Below are positions 25,279 through 32,869 of a stretch of 64,000 nucleotides of DNA, in pieces (within the stretch, counting starts at the first letter, position 1; every line of letters starts with the position of its first letter). The position numbers and the translations under genes are program-made. The notes under the pieces were generated by a model, which was not told the origin of the DNA, ran no database searches, and worked only from the letters and a program-made list of their open reading frames with translations. The DNA comes from Veillonellaceae bacterium (GTDB taxonomy: Bacteria > Bacillota_C > Negativicutes > UBA1444): the NCBI GenBank assembly GCA_012798135.1, contig JAAZNU010000023.1, positions 6,724 through 70,723 of the forward strand, given 5' to 3'.

Positions 25279-26298
25279 TTACTTTTGGCTCAGTTCTTCC
25301 ACTCTTTTTTCCAGTTCGCGAATTTTTTTCAGAGCCGTCGGCAGTTTGTGCAATGCCACTTGCTCCTTCACCCACTCCTGATGGGGCCGCGCCGGCACAC
25401 CGGCGCCGAAATAATTGGCGGGCGTGTCCTTGGTAATCCCGGCCCGTCCAATAAACACCGAATTTTCACCGATATGAATATGCCCGGCAGTGCCGGTTTG
25501 CCCGGCCAAGGTCACATGGTGCCCCACAGTCACGCTGCCGGAAATCCCCGTCTGGGCTGCGAGCAAGCAGTGTTCACCAATAACATCGTTGTGGGCAATA
25601 TGCACAAAATTATCGATCTTTGTCCCCCGCTTCACGATGGTGCTGCCGGTGGTCGCCCGATCAATCGCAGTATTGGCGCCAATCTCCACATCGTCCTCAA
25701 TGACGACGTTGCCGACCTGCGGTACCTTCAAATGCTCGCCGTCCACAGTGACAAAACCGAAACCATCCCCGCCCAGCACGACGCCGCTCTGAACGATCAC
25801 CCGGTCGCCCAGAATGGTCCGTTCCCTGAGCGTCACATTCGGATGAATCACGCAGTTTTGGCCGATCACGGAGCCGTCGCCGATATAGGTATGCGGGTAA
25901 ATAACGGTACCGTCGCCAATCGTGACATTATCGCCGATAAACACTTGCGCCATGACACCGGCGGTTGCCGCGATCGTTAGATTCTTGCCGACGACCGCCG
26001 CCGCGTGGATCCCCCGTTCAAAAGCCGGCGGTGGATTAAACAGCGTCAATAAACGGGTAAAGGCGATTCGGGGATTTTCCACCCGAATCGCCGGTTTGGC
26101 AAACGTCTGGACACTATCCGGCACAATCACCGCCGCCGCTTGGGACTGGGCGGCCCGCTCCAAGTGAGGCGGCACCGCAAACGTCAGATCAGTCGGGCCG
26201 GCTTCGTCAATCCCGGTAATTCCGGTGATGGCAATCGCCGCCTCGCCAACAACCTGTCCTTCGACCAATTCGGCCAGTTCTAACAACGTCTGTTTCAA
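25279..26298 (-). CDS. lpxD: UDP-3-O-acylglucosamine N-acyltransferase
   Basis: Third lipid A step: adds the N-linked hydroxyacyl chain. It is 339 aa: an N-terminal uridine-binding domain (about 1-100), a left-handed beta-helix of hexapeptide repeats (about 105-290; NVTIGDGTVIYPHTYIGDG) and a C-terminal helix. The catalytic His is in FVHIAHNDVIGEHCLL. It starts with TTG about 5 nt after GAGAGGGA, 15 nt behind the small OmpH-like lipoprotein. Confidence 0.96.
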   Translation of the reverse strand: MKQTLLELAELVEGQVVGEAAIAITGITGIDEAGPTDLTFAVPPHLERAAQSQAAAVIVPDSVQTFAKPAIRVENPRIAFTRLLTLFNPPPAFERGIHAAAVVGKNLTIAATAGVMAQVFIGDNVTIGDGTVIYPHTYIGDGSVIGQNCVIHPNVTLRERTILGDRVIVQSGVVLGGDGFGFVTVDGEHLKVPQVGNVVIEDDVEIGANTAIDRATTGSTIVKRGTKIDNFVHIAHNDVIGEHCLLAAQTGISGSVTVGHHVTLAGQTGTAGHIHIGENSVFIGRAGITKDTPANYFGAGVPARPHQEWVKEQVALHKLPTALKKIRELEKRVEELSQK

Positions 26299-26313
26299 AA
26301 CCGTCCCTCTCTA

Positions 26314-26739
26314 TTACTGCAATTTTTTCAATACGTCTTCCGTGACATCCACGCCGCCCCAAGCCATGCCGTTTTTGTAGATCACGGCACCCAGTTTCTT
26401 TTCCTTGGCGACTTCCTCAAGGACTTTCTTGGTCTGCGCTTCGATCTGCGCTTCAAAATCCTGTTTCATTTTCATGAATTCCGCGTAGGCAGCCTGCTCC
26501 TTTTGCTGAAACTCTTCCGGTTTCAGGGTAGCCCGCTCTTTTTCCAGATTTTGGCTCAATTCTTTAGCCTTGGTATTCAACTGCTCCTGCATTTGTTTGA
26601 TTTTCGGATTCTCGGTCATCACTTTTTGCATATCGACAATGCCGATCGTCGAGGTCTTCTCCGCCGCACAGCCGCTCAACAGCGCCGTCGCCAAAACGAC
26701 GACCAGTAGAAGGGCGCTCCAACGTGTCCGTATATTCAT
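26314..26739 (-). CDS. OmpH/Skp-like lipoprotein
   Basis: 141 aa. Lipobox LLSGC (Cys about 22) after a short hydrophobic signal. The mature part is STIGIVDMQKVMTENPKIKQ, then charged coiled-coil helices, ending in the Skp-like AVIYKNGMAWGGVDVTEDV. The same end (VIYGGQDITDE) occurs in the ompH product upstream, so they are paralogues. Skp proteins are periplasmic chaperones that hold unfolded outer-membrane proteins; a lipid anchor would keep this one at a membrane. The ATG at 26739 follows GGAGGA by 8 nt; a longer reading overlaps the upstream gene and lacks a site. Confidence 0.8.
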   Translation of the reverse strand: MNIRTRWSALLLVVVLATALLSGCAAEKTSTIGIVDMQKVMTENPKIKQMQEQLNTKAKELSQNLEKERATLKPEEFQQKEQAAYAEFMKMKQDFEAQIEAQTKKVLEEVAKEKKLGAVIYKNGMAWGGVDVTEDVLKKLQ

Positions 26740-26756
26740 GATATTAATTCCTCCAC

Positions 26757-27593
26757 TCATTTCACATTTGCCAATTCTTTCGCCACCGCATCCGTAATGT
26801 CTTTCAGTGGCGTATGCACGGCCTGTCGCAGCCAAACGACTTGGATCTTGTCTCGCAGGGCCACTTTGGCAACCATTGAACGAACATCCTCAATCAACCG
26901 ATTGGACAACTCGACAATCGCCTGTCGCTGCCGTTCGCGTTCCGGGGAAACGGTGGCCTGCTGCAGGCGGTTCATCCGTTCCGCAGTCCATTGTTTCGCA
27001 TAGGCATCGGTATTTTCCGCCAGTTCTGCGGCGAAGGCATCCATTTCCTTCTGAAAGCGTGCCGCCAACTCATCCTCTTTCGCCTTCAGTTTCTGTTGGC
27101 GTTCGGCCAGCAGGCGGTCCATTTCCTTCTGCAAGGTTTCCTTTTCCGCCGGTGTAATCTGGACGGTTTTCAGTTTCAGGTCGAGGTTGAACAATAGCGG
27201 CCGGTATTCTTTTTCCAACTCGTCAATGTAAGCGCGGCGTTGCTCGTTCAGCTCGTCCCCCAGCTGGGTCTGTTTCTTCTCGATTGCTGCTTTGTCTTCG
27301 CTTTGACGCACTTTCATGGCGGTCTCAAATTCTTGCCTGGCCGTATCCTGGGCAGACGTATCCGCGGCGGCCTTGGCTTCCGCCGTCGCCAAATCCTGTT
27401 CCATTTGCCGCAGTTTACCACGCAATGGATGAGCTTCCAAAGCTTTTTGCACATCCACCATGGCCTGCATTGACGCCGCCGGTTTGGCAGGCGGGGCCGA
27501 TGCAGGCTGTTTCGGTCCGCAACCGGCGAAAATCGTCAAAATACAGCCCAGCGCCACGGCGGCAATTAGGTTGCGCTGGTGATGGAACCGCAT
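26757..27593 (-). CDS. Coiled-coil lipoprotein related to Skp
   Basis: 278 aa. Lipobox IFAGC (Cys about 25), a Pro/Ala linker, then a long, highly charged coiled coil (about 45-205) and a C-terminal strand-rich tail (KIQVVWLRQAVHTPLKDITD). The start VDVQKALEAHPLRGKL and the ending DITDAVAKEL echo OmpH/Skp proteins, but the helical arms are about twice as long. The ATG follows GGGGAGGA. It is the middle of three OmpH-like genes; it probably acts as a tethered holdase or spacer in the periplasm (inferred). Confidence 0.75.
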   Translation of the reverse strand: MRFHHQRNLIAAVALGCILTIFAGCGPKQPASAPPAKPAASMQAMVDVQKALEAHPLRGKLRQMEQDLATAEAKAAADTSAQDTARQEFETAMKVRQSEDKAAIEKKQTQLGDELNEQRRAYIDELEKEYRPLLFNLDLKLKTVQITPAEKETLQKEMDRLLAERQQKLKAKEDELAARFQKEMDAFAAELAENTDAYAKQWTAERMNRLQQATVSPERERQRQAIVELSNRLIEDVRSMVAKVALRDKIQVVWLRQAVHTPLKDITDAVAKELANVK

Positions 27594-27609
27594 GTCGTTT
27601 CCTCCCCGT

Positions 27610-27644
27610 AAAAAAGGCCGAGCGCTGGTCTCCCCCGCCCGGCC
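27610..27644 (-). terminator. Hairpin with T-run between ompH and the lipoprotein genes
   Basis: Minus strand: 9-bp stem GGCCGGGCG / CGCTCGGCC (one G-U pair), 11-nt loop, then six Ts, 24 nt after the ompH stop and 17 nt before the next ATG. It may partly terminate, giving more OmpH than the downstream lipid A enzymes. Confidence 0.75.
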
Positions 27645-27667
27645 GCTCTGTGTCGTCTAATTTCGGA

Positions 27668-28132
27668 CTACTTACCGGTGACTTTCTTTACGCATTCGTC
27701 CGTGATATCCTGCCCGCCATAAATCACCGCGCCTTTGTCTACAACCACCGACAAACCTTTGGCGTCCGCGACTTCTTTGATCACTGCGTCAACTTTGGAA
27801 AACACAGGCACCATCAGTTCCTGGTTCTTCAGTTGCAGGCGCTGCTGCAGTTGCATGTAGTATTCTTGTTTTTCCTTGTCGCCCAGGCTCGACGCTTTGG
27901 CATCAAATTCCTTTTTGGCAGCTTCCGATTCCGCCTGCATGGTGGTTTGGACTTTGGCCAGATCCGGATGCTGTTGCACAACCATCTGATAATTGACCAC
28001 ACCCACATTAGAAGCCGGCGCCGCAGAGGCGACATGGGCCGTTTGCGTTACAGCCAAGCCGGCCACGCCGATCAGGAAGGCGGCCGCGATGGCGAGAGCA
28101 ACTGTTTTTACGTTTTTCTTGTTTCTGAACAC
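27668..28132 (-). CDS. ompH: OmpH/Skp family periplasmic chaperone
   Basis: 154 aa with a signal peptide (about 1-37, ASA cleavage) and no lipobox. The mature part is NVGVVNYQMVVQQHPDLAKV, then coiled-coil arms (about 60-105) and the trimer-core strand AVIYGGQDITDECVKKV. Length is typical of Skp. It starts with GTG at 28132 behind GAGAGGGG at 10 nt. It has its own promoter and a terminator-like hairpin after it, so it is likely expressed above its neighbours. Confidence 0.9.
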   Translation of the reverse strand: MFRNKKNVKTVALAIAAAFLIGVAGLAVTQTAHVASAAPASNVGVVNYQMVVQQHPDLAKVQTTMQAESEAAKKEFDAKASSLGDKEKQEYYMQLQQRLQLKNQELMVPVFSKVDAVIKEVADAKGLSVVVDKGAVIYGGQDITDECVKKVTGK

Positions 28133-28182
28133 TTACGAAAGACCCCTCTCAAAATTTTTCCCTAAGGCTGATTACCCATATC

Positions 28183-28211
28183 ATTATAACAGGCGGGACG
28201 GTTCCGCACAA
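28183..28211 (-). promoter_or_regulatory. Promoter of the ompH-lpxC unit
   Basis: Minus strand: TTGTGC (28206-28211), 17-nt spacer, perfect TATAAT (28183-28188). It lies 50 nt upstream of the ompH GTG and shortly after the stop of the 439-aa gene. Confidence 0.75.
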
Positions 28212-28241
28212 TATTGACGATGAAAACTTGAGCGGAGAAGT

Positions 28242-29561
28242 TTACAGATGTCCAACCATCCGCAGCCAACTCCGACCGTTTGAAAAAACAAGTTCAGCGC
28301 TGAGAAAATCGTGCAGCTTGTAGCGCAAACCGAATTCATACTGATCGCTCTGATCGCTGTTCCACCAGCGTTCGGCCCGGAGAGCCCAGCGTCCTCCCAA
28401 CCCTTGCGACCACCACCAGCCCCATTGTCGGTCGTTCGTACGATAACGGATTCCCGCCCGGCTCTCTGGCCCGAACTGATGTCCCCACCCCGGCATGAAT
28501 TGCCAGGTCAGGTCCCCCGGCAACACCTTCGCTTCCAGGAACAGTTCGTCCTTGGGCGCGATCAGCCGTCCGACATGGGCCTGGCCGGATACGTTGTCCT
28601 TATCACGGCCGACATCCAGATAGACTTCGCCGTAAATCCGCCAGGTTTCCGCCTCTACATTCACCGCCACTTCGGCGTCGACCTGCGGCCGGACGACCGG
28701 CGAAACCTGCAGGTCAAACTGTCGGATTACCGGATCGGTCCGGGTGGCCTGGCGAACTTGATCGGTGAAATAAGCCAGATGGCGCTCCACGTAAGGCACC
28801 GGCAAGCCCCGCATAGTTCGGGCCTGCATTTCCACGGCGGGACGGGCGTGTACGAGCAGCAGATTGGGGATGGACTTCGAACGCAGGGAGACCTGAACCT
28901 CCCGGACGATCTCCCCCGTAGGGAACAGTGACAGGCGAACCTTGGTCTGCTGTCCGGCTTCCACATCTAGGCTGAAATGAAATTCTGGCAGTTGGCGTCG
29001 GAGCAGTTCCCGGATCAACTCCCGGGCCACGCCGGAGGCCCAGTCCACCGCATCCACCGGCAATCCCAGCAAGGCGACCCGGATATCGTCCTCCAATTTT
29101 CCCATATCTCTTTTTAGCAAGGATACCCCCGCCGGAGCAATCCCGCTATAGTCCACCTGAATGTCCACCTGGCGGACGGTGTCGCCCCATGGCGCAATGC
29201 GAATCTGGATCTTGCTGACGGCAGCCGGTTCCAGGGCCACACTTTCGATCATGTAGCCGGACAGTACCCGGTCGAAGACATCGCGAACCAGTCTTTCGTA
29301 ATGTTGTCGCCGCTCGCCAACCTCCGCAGTGGCATGGCCCAGCAGCAGGTGTTCACCGATCGTCCGCACACTTTCTGCCATCCGCCGGGTAACCCGCAGT
29401 GGTGTCGGGGCAGTTGTCAGTACTTCGACCTGAACCGATTCTACGGTAGCGGCACCGGCCGCCGCTGTCACGATCGGCGGATGGAAGGCCAAGGCTGCCT
29501 GGATCAGGCAGATGACGCCGATCAGAACCGTCAGTCGGCAGGTTTTCGATCCAAGACGCAT
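28242..29561 (-). CDS. Exported probable outer-membrane protein of unknown function beside BamA
   Basis: Not recognised. It is 439 aa with a signal peptide (about 1-33). Residues about 40-300 alternate helix and strand in units with repeated VESVxLE/VQVxL strands, resembling POTRA-like or periplasmic modules. Residues about 315-439 look like beta-barrel strands rich in Trp/Tyr (YGEVYLDVGRD, QWGWWWSQGLGGRWALRAER, YEFGLRYKLHDFLSAELVFS). AGGAG precedes the ATG. It lies 100 nt after bamA across a perfect hairpin, and before the ompH promoter. A role in outer-membrane protein insertion or LPS assembly is inferred from position and layout. Confidence 0.65.
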   Translation of the reverse strand: MRLGSKTCRLTVLIGVICLIQAALAFHPPIVTAAAGAATVESVQVEVLTTAPTPLRVTRRMAESVRTIGEHLLLGHATAEVGERRQHYERLVRDVFDRVLSGYMIESVALEPAAVSKIQIRIAPWGDTVRQVDIQVDYSGIAPAGVSLLKRDMGKLEDDIRVALLGLPVDAVDWASGVARELIRELLRRQLPEFHFSLDVEAGQQTKVRLSLFPTGEIVREVQVSLRSKSIPNLLLVHARPAVEMQARTMRGLPVPYVERHLAYFTDQVRQATRTDPVIRQFDLQVSPVVRPQVDAEVAVNVEAETWRIYGEVYLDVGRDKDNVSGQAHVGRLIAPKDELFLEAKVLPGDLTWQFMPGWGHQFGPESRAGIRYRTNDRQWGWWWSQGLGGRWALRAERWWNSDQSDQYEFGLRYKLHDFLSAELVFSNGRSWLRMVGHL

Positions 29562-29603
29562 GCCGATACTCCTGTTCCTTGTGATGATTCACGCCTTCTT
29601 AAG

Positions 29604-29633
29604 GGAAAAGTCAGGCGATCGCCTGACTTTTCC
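29604..29633 (-). terminator. 30-nt perfect palindrome after bamA
   Basis: A perfect inverted repeat starting GGAAAAGTCAGGCG and centred on GCGATCGC, with the T-rich half inside the stem (ACTTTTCC on the minus strand). It lies 30 nt after the bamA stop. It probably acts as a terminator or 3'-end stabiliser; the lack of a further T-run suggests partial read-through into the 439-aa gene, for which no promoter is seen. Confidence 0.7.
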
Positions 29634-29663
29634 TCGGTTATTGATCTCCACGCAAACCTGCGC

Positions 29664-31439
29664 TTAGAATTGACCGCCGAAACTGAAATGGGTCCGTCCG
29701 CCCTGATTGCTGAATCCATAGTCGAGCCGAAGCGGGCCGAACGGGGTCACAATCCGGATCCCCAAACCATAGCCGAATTTGAGATCTTTCAAGAATTCGA
29801 AACTGTCACTGTCCCAGGCATTACCGACATCCGTGAATAAGGATGCCATCACCCGTTTGGCCACGGGAAAACGATATTCCATCGTGGTCGCAAACAATCG
29901 GTTGCCCTTGAACTGATCGTCACGGTAGCCGCGCAGAGTATCGATGCCGCCGGCCATGTATTTCTGCATTTCCGGAATATGGCCGGTGCCGTAGCCATAC
30001 ATGCCACGAACCGCTATGACCTGGGATTTGCCAACTTTCCAGTACCGACGGCCTTCAGCCGTATATTTATTAAAGCTGAAGTCGCCGCCCAATCCCGCCA
30101 CCTCTGCCGACAGAGAATACCGCACCCCTTCCGACGGGTTGGTATTGCTATCCCGGGTATCCAGCACCCGGGAAATGATCACGCTACGGGTCAGGCCAAA
30201 ATTGTTTTGAATATAATTTTCTGATTTATAGGGTTCGTCGGTTTCATAGTTTTTGCCGGAAATCCAGCCTTTGTAGTCGTCCCAGCGGTTTTTCAGGGTA
30301 ATATAATGGCTCAACTTGTCGTTGACCGGCCGGCCGAACGTAAAGTCAAACCCGCGATAACGACGGTCGTAAGTCGAAACTTCATTCCCGCCGGAATCGA
30401 AATCGGTATACTGATTGATCATGTTGTAAAATGTGAAACCAAAGGACGTCTGCTTCCGGTCCAGCCAAGGCCGGCGGAAACTGACTGAATAGTTGCCGGC
30501 TGTGGAGGCCTTGCCGCCGAATTCCCAGTGAATATTGACATCATCGCCAGTACCCCGGAAATTCTTGTCGCCGACATTGATAATGCCGATGAGTCCGTCG
30601 GATGCGCTATAGCCGCCACCGATGGAAAAGGTGCCGGTTTTCTGCTCGACCACGGAGACTTCGAGCACCGTTCCGCCCGGCTGTTTGCCTGGCAGGAGCT
30701 TTAGGTTGACGTCTTCAAAATAAGCCAGATTGTAGAGTTTCTGCATGCTGACCCGGGCATCCTTGGCATTGAACGGCTGGCCAATTTTTGTCCGCATTTC
30801 CCGGGTGATCACATGGGCTTTGGACTTGGTGTTGCCTTTGACCACGATGTCCTCGACAATCCCTTCATTGATCCGCACGGTCAGAATGCCGTCCGGGCTG
30901 AAGTTGACGTCACCGGTCTTGGCCAGAATATAGCCTTCGGCCTTGTAGCTTTCCTCAATGGCTCGCAGGTTGGCGGCCACCGTTTTAGAATTCAGAACTT
31001 CACCGGTTTTGACGGTCATCAGTTTCATCAGCTTGTCTTTAGGCAGTTTGTTGTTGCCTTGCAGAACGATCCCCTTTAAAACGGGATTTTCCTTGACGTT
31101 ATAGATGACTTTGACGCCTTCGGGAATCGCGGCGAAATCCGCCGTCACATCGGCGAAAGTACCCATCTCGTAAATCAGGCGCAGATCCTGCCGCACCTTG
31201 TCCGGCGTCCACTCGTCCCCGGGTTTCAGCCGGGTCACGGCCAGAATCGTTTCCGGCTTGATGTTGACAGTGCCGGCCACCTCGATGAATGCCACTTTTT
31301 TGCCGATCAGATCTTCGGGTTTTGCGCTGGGCGCCGGGGTCGCCGGAGTTGCGACAGTTGCCGCTGCCGCCGGGTCCGTCGATTCCTCCGGTGCTGCCTG
31401 AACGGTCCAACTCGCGGCCAGCATCATGGACAAAACCAT
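29664..31439 (-). CDS. bamA: BamA outer-membrane protein assembly factor
   Basis: Inserts beta-barrel proteins into the outer membrane. From the first ATG it is 591 aa, with three POTRA domains (about 45-115, 117-192, 193-270; E. coli has five) and a 16-strand-type barrel (about 275-591). IDTLRGYRDDQFKGN is the conserved RGF/RGY loop motif, and the C-terminus HFSFGGQF is the barrel signature. Start problem: this ATG has no ribosome-binding site and gives a signal peptide with no basic start. GGAGG at 31487-31491 points 8 nt downstream to an in-frame ATC (31476-31478) that would add 13 residues (IRNRGLHHRFILI), making a normal signal peptide. It lies after an anchored hypothetical gene, probably co-transcribed. 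Confidence 0.95.
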   Translation of the reverse strand: MVLSMMLAASWTVQAAPEESTDPAAAATVATPATPAPSAKPEDLIGKKVAFIEVAGTVNIKPETILAVTRLKPGDEWTPDKVRQDLRLIYEMGTFADVTADFAAIPEGVKVIYNVKENPVLKGIVLQGNNKLPKDKLMKLMTVKTGEVLNSKTVAANLRAIEESYKAEGYILAKTGDVNFSPDGILTVRINEGIVEDIVVKGNTKSKAHVITREMRTKIGQPFNAKDARVSMQKLYNLAYFEDVNLKLLPGKQPGGTVLEVSVVEQKTGTFSIGGGYSASDGLIGIINVGDKNFRGTGDDVNIHWEFGGKASTAGNYSVSFRRPWLDRKQTSFGFTFYNMINQYTDFDSGGNEVSTYDRRYRGFDFTFGRPVNDKLSHYITLKNRWDDYKGWISGKNYETDEPYKSENYIQNNFGLTRSVIISRVLDTRDSNTNPSEGVRYSLSAEVAGLGGDFSFNKYTAEGRRYWKVGKSQVIAVRGMYGYGTGHIPEMQKYMAGGIDTLRGYRDDQFKGNRLFATTMEYRFPVAKRVMASLFTDVGNAWDSDSFEFLKDLKFGYGLGIRIVTPFGPLRLDYGFSNQGGRTHFSFGGQF

Positions 31440-31501
31440 GATCAGGATGAATCTGTGATGTAAACCTCGGTTTCTGATTTTGATAGCCTCCTTTCGGAAT
31501 C

Positions 31502-32035
31502 TTACGGTTTTGTCCGGCCTCGCAAGGATTGTCCGGCCGCCTGGATCAGACGCTTCATTTCGTCTGGAGAGATGGTGGGGTCCCGGCTGGCCGGTTTGTC
31601 GGCGCTGTTCACCTCCTGCCCAGCGGGGGTGGACTCAACGGCAGAAGCTGGCGCCGCCGCTGGCGCCGTTTGGGGAATAGCAACCGCCGAAATCTTCTGG
31701 ACCGGCTCCGGCACAGACACGGGTATCGGCGCGGCCGCAACCGCCGGTTCCGGTGAAGGCGGCTGCTCCCGCCACCACCACCAGGCACCGCCCGCTCCAG
31801 CCACCGCCATTACGGCAGCAAGAGCAAACGCCGTCCCCTGTTGAACCCAACCGATCGTAAACCAAAGACGGCGAGAGCGAAGAGTTTCCCGAGTGGACCG
31901 CAATTCCGCCTCCGCCAGCAGCAAGTCCATCTCACCGCGGGCCGAAGCATTGCGCCCGAAATGCTCCTCCGCCTTATTCAGCCATTGCCGGGCGGACTGG
32001 ATCCGACATTTCACTTTTCGAGTCGGCTCGTTCAC
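31502..32035 (-). CDS. Single-pass membrane protein of unknown function upstream of bamA
   Basis: Not recognised. It is 177 aa: a basic cytosolic helix (about 1-60, KVKCRIQSARQWLNKAEEHF), one transmembrane helix (about 62-85), then a Pro/Ala-rich periplasmic linker (about 90-145) and a short helix SPDEMKRLIQAAGQSL. Start: the GTG at 32035 is 7 nt after GGAGGT; another GTG at 32044 overlaps that site and is rejected. The gene is directly upstream of bamA (24 nt before its ribosome-binding site) and after the sigma-factor gene. The layout (cytosolic helix, membrane helix, flexible periplasmic tail) is like an anti-sigma or a bridging adaptor, but no family motif supports that. Confidence 0.65.
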   Translation of the reverse strand: MNEPTRKVKCRIQSARQWLNKAEEHFGRNASARGEMDLLLAEAELRSTRETLRSRRLWFTIGWVQQGTAFALAAVMAVAGAGGAWWWWREQPPSPEPAVAAAPIPVSVPEPVQKISAVAIPQTAPAAAPASAVESTPAGQEVNSADKPASRDPTISPDEMKRLIQAAGQSLRGRTKP

Positions 32036-32069
32036 TCTCCTCACCTCCTGTCAACGGATTTAAAACTGT

Positions 32070-32100
32070 ATTATATATTCCGCTAGGCAACTTAATTTTT
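32070..32100 (-). promoter_or_regulatory. Possible promoter for the hypothetical-bamA unit
   Basis: A perfect TATAAT lies at 32070-32075 (minus strand) in an AT-rich gap, 35 nt upstream of the GTG. The -35 position (about 32093-32098) is AAATTA-like and weak, so an activator or an alternative sigma factor may be needed. The sigma-factor gene just upstream is an obvious but untested candidate. Confidence 0.35.
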
Positions 32101-32187
32101 CGCAGGCATTTTGTCAGTCAAAATTCCCCGATTATCAGGATTTCTTGCGAAATTTCCCACTGAAGCAGCTTCATTTCGCTACATTTT

Positions 32188-32838
32188 TCAAATTCTCTTC
32201 AATTCTCCCATCAAGCGGGACAGCATACCCCGGATCCGGCGAATTCCCTGTTTTTGCAGGCGGGAAAGATGAGACGGTGAAATTTGCAGGGAAGAAGCCA
32301 CCTGTCCGGGTTCCCGTTCCTCCAACAGCACCCCGCTCAAGGCCAGCCGTTCTTTCAGCGGCAACCGGTCCATTGCCGAGCGCATTTGCGCCAATAAAAA
32401 ATTCTGTTCGGCAATTTCCGCCACCGGCAGCGTCATATCCGCCAAGGTGTCGGCCACGGTCATACCTTCCGCCTCGGTGCAGGGCGTGTCCAGCGACAGC
32501 TGTCGGGTTTTGTTTTCCTTTTCCAGATAGTTCAGCATGCGGCCGCGGATCCGGTGGATCGCATATAAACTGAAGGCTACCCCGCGATCCGGATCAAAGT
32601 TTTCCACCGCTTCGATCAGACCGATGGTCCCTTCCTGCACCAGATCCATCAGCAGGGCTTCGTTGCTCCCCCGCCAACGGGACAGCGCCTTGACCACCAA
32701 CGGCTGGTACTGCTCGATCAGGCGAAGGCGGCCATCCATTTCGCCCCGTTGCTTGAAGCCGATCCAGAGGGCCCGTTCCTCATCCGGTTCCAGCAAGACA
32801 ATTTTCGTGACTTCGGCCAGATACTCCTGCAACCGCAT
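32188..32838 (-). CDS. Sigma-70 family RNA polymerase sigma factor
   Basis: 216 aa. Region 2 is at about 35-105 (LVQEGTIGLIEAVENFDPDRG, FSLYAIHRIRGRMLNYL), a short middle segment follows, and region 4 is at about 150-205 (MDRLPLKERLALSG with a helix-turn-helix VASSLQISPSHLSRLQKQGI). It lacks region 1.1, so it is an alternative factor closer to the SigF/SigG/FliA size class than to ECF factors. The ATG at 32838 follows a G-rich GGGGGG site; earlier in-frame codons overlap the end of tamB. It lies between tamB and the bamA group, so it may control envelope genes (inferred). Confidence 0.88.
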   Translation of the reverse strand: MRLQEYLAEVTKIVLLEPDEERALWIGFKQRGEMDGRLRLIEQYQPLVVKALSRWRGSNEALLMDLVQEGTIGLIEAVENFDPDRGVAFSLYAIHRIRGRMLNYLEKENKTRQLSLDTPCTEAEGMTVADTLADMTLPVAEIAEQNFLLAQMRSAMDRLPLKERLALSGVLLEEREPGQVASSLQISPSHLSRLQKQGIRRIRGMLSRLMGELKRI

Positions 32839-32869
32839 GGTCGCCACCCCCCCTTTCGCCCGGTCGGAA

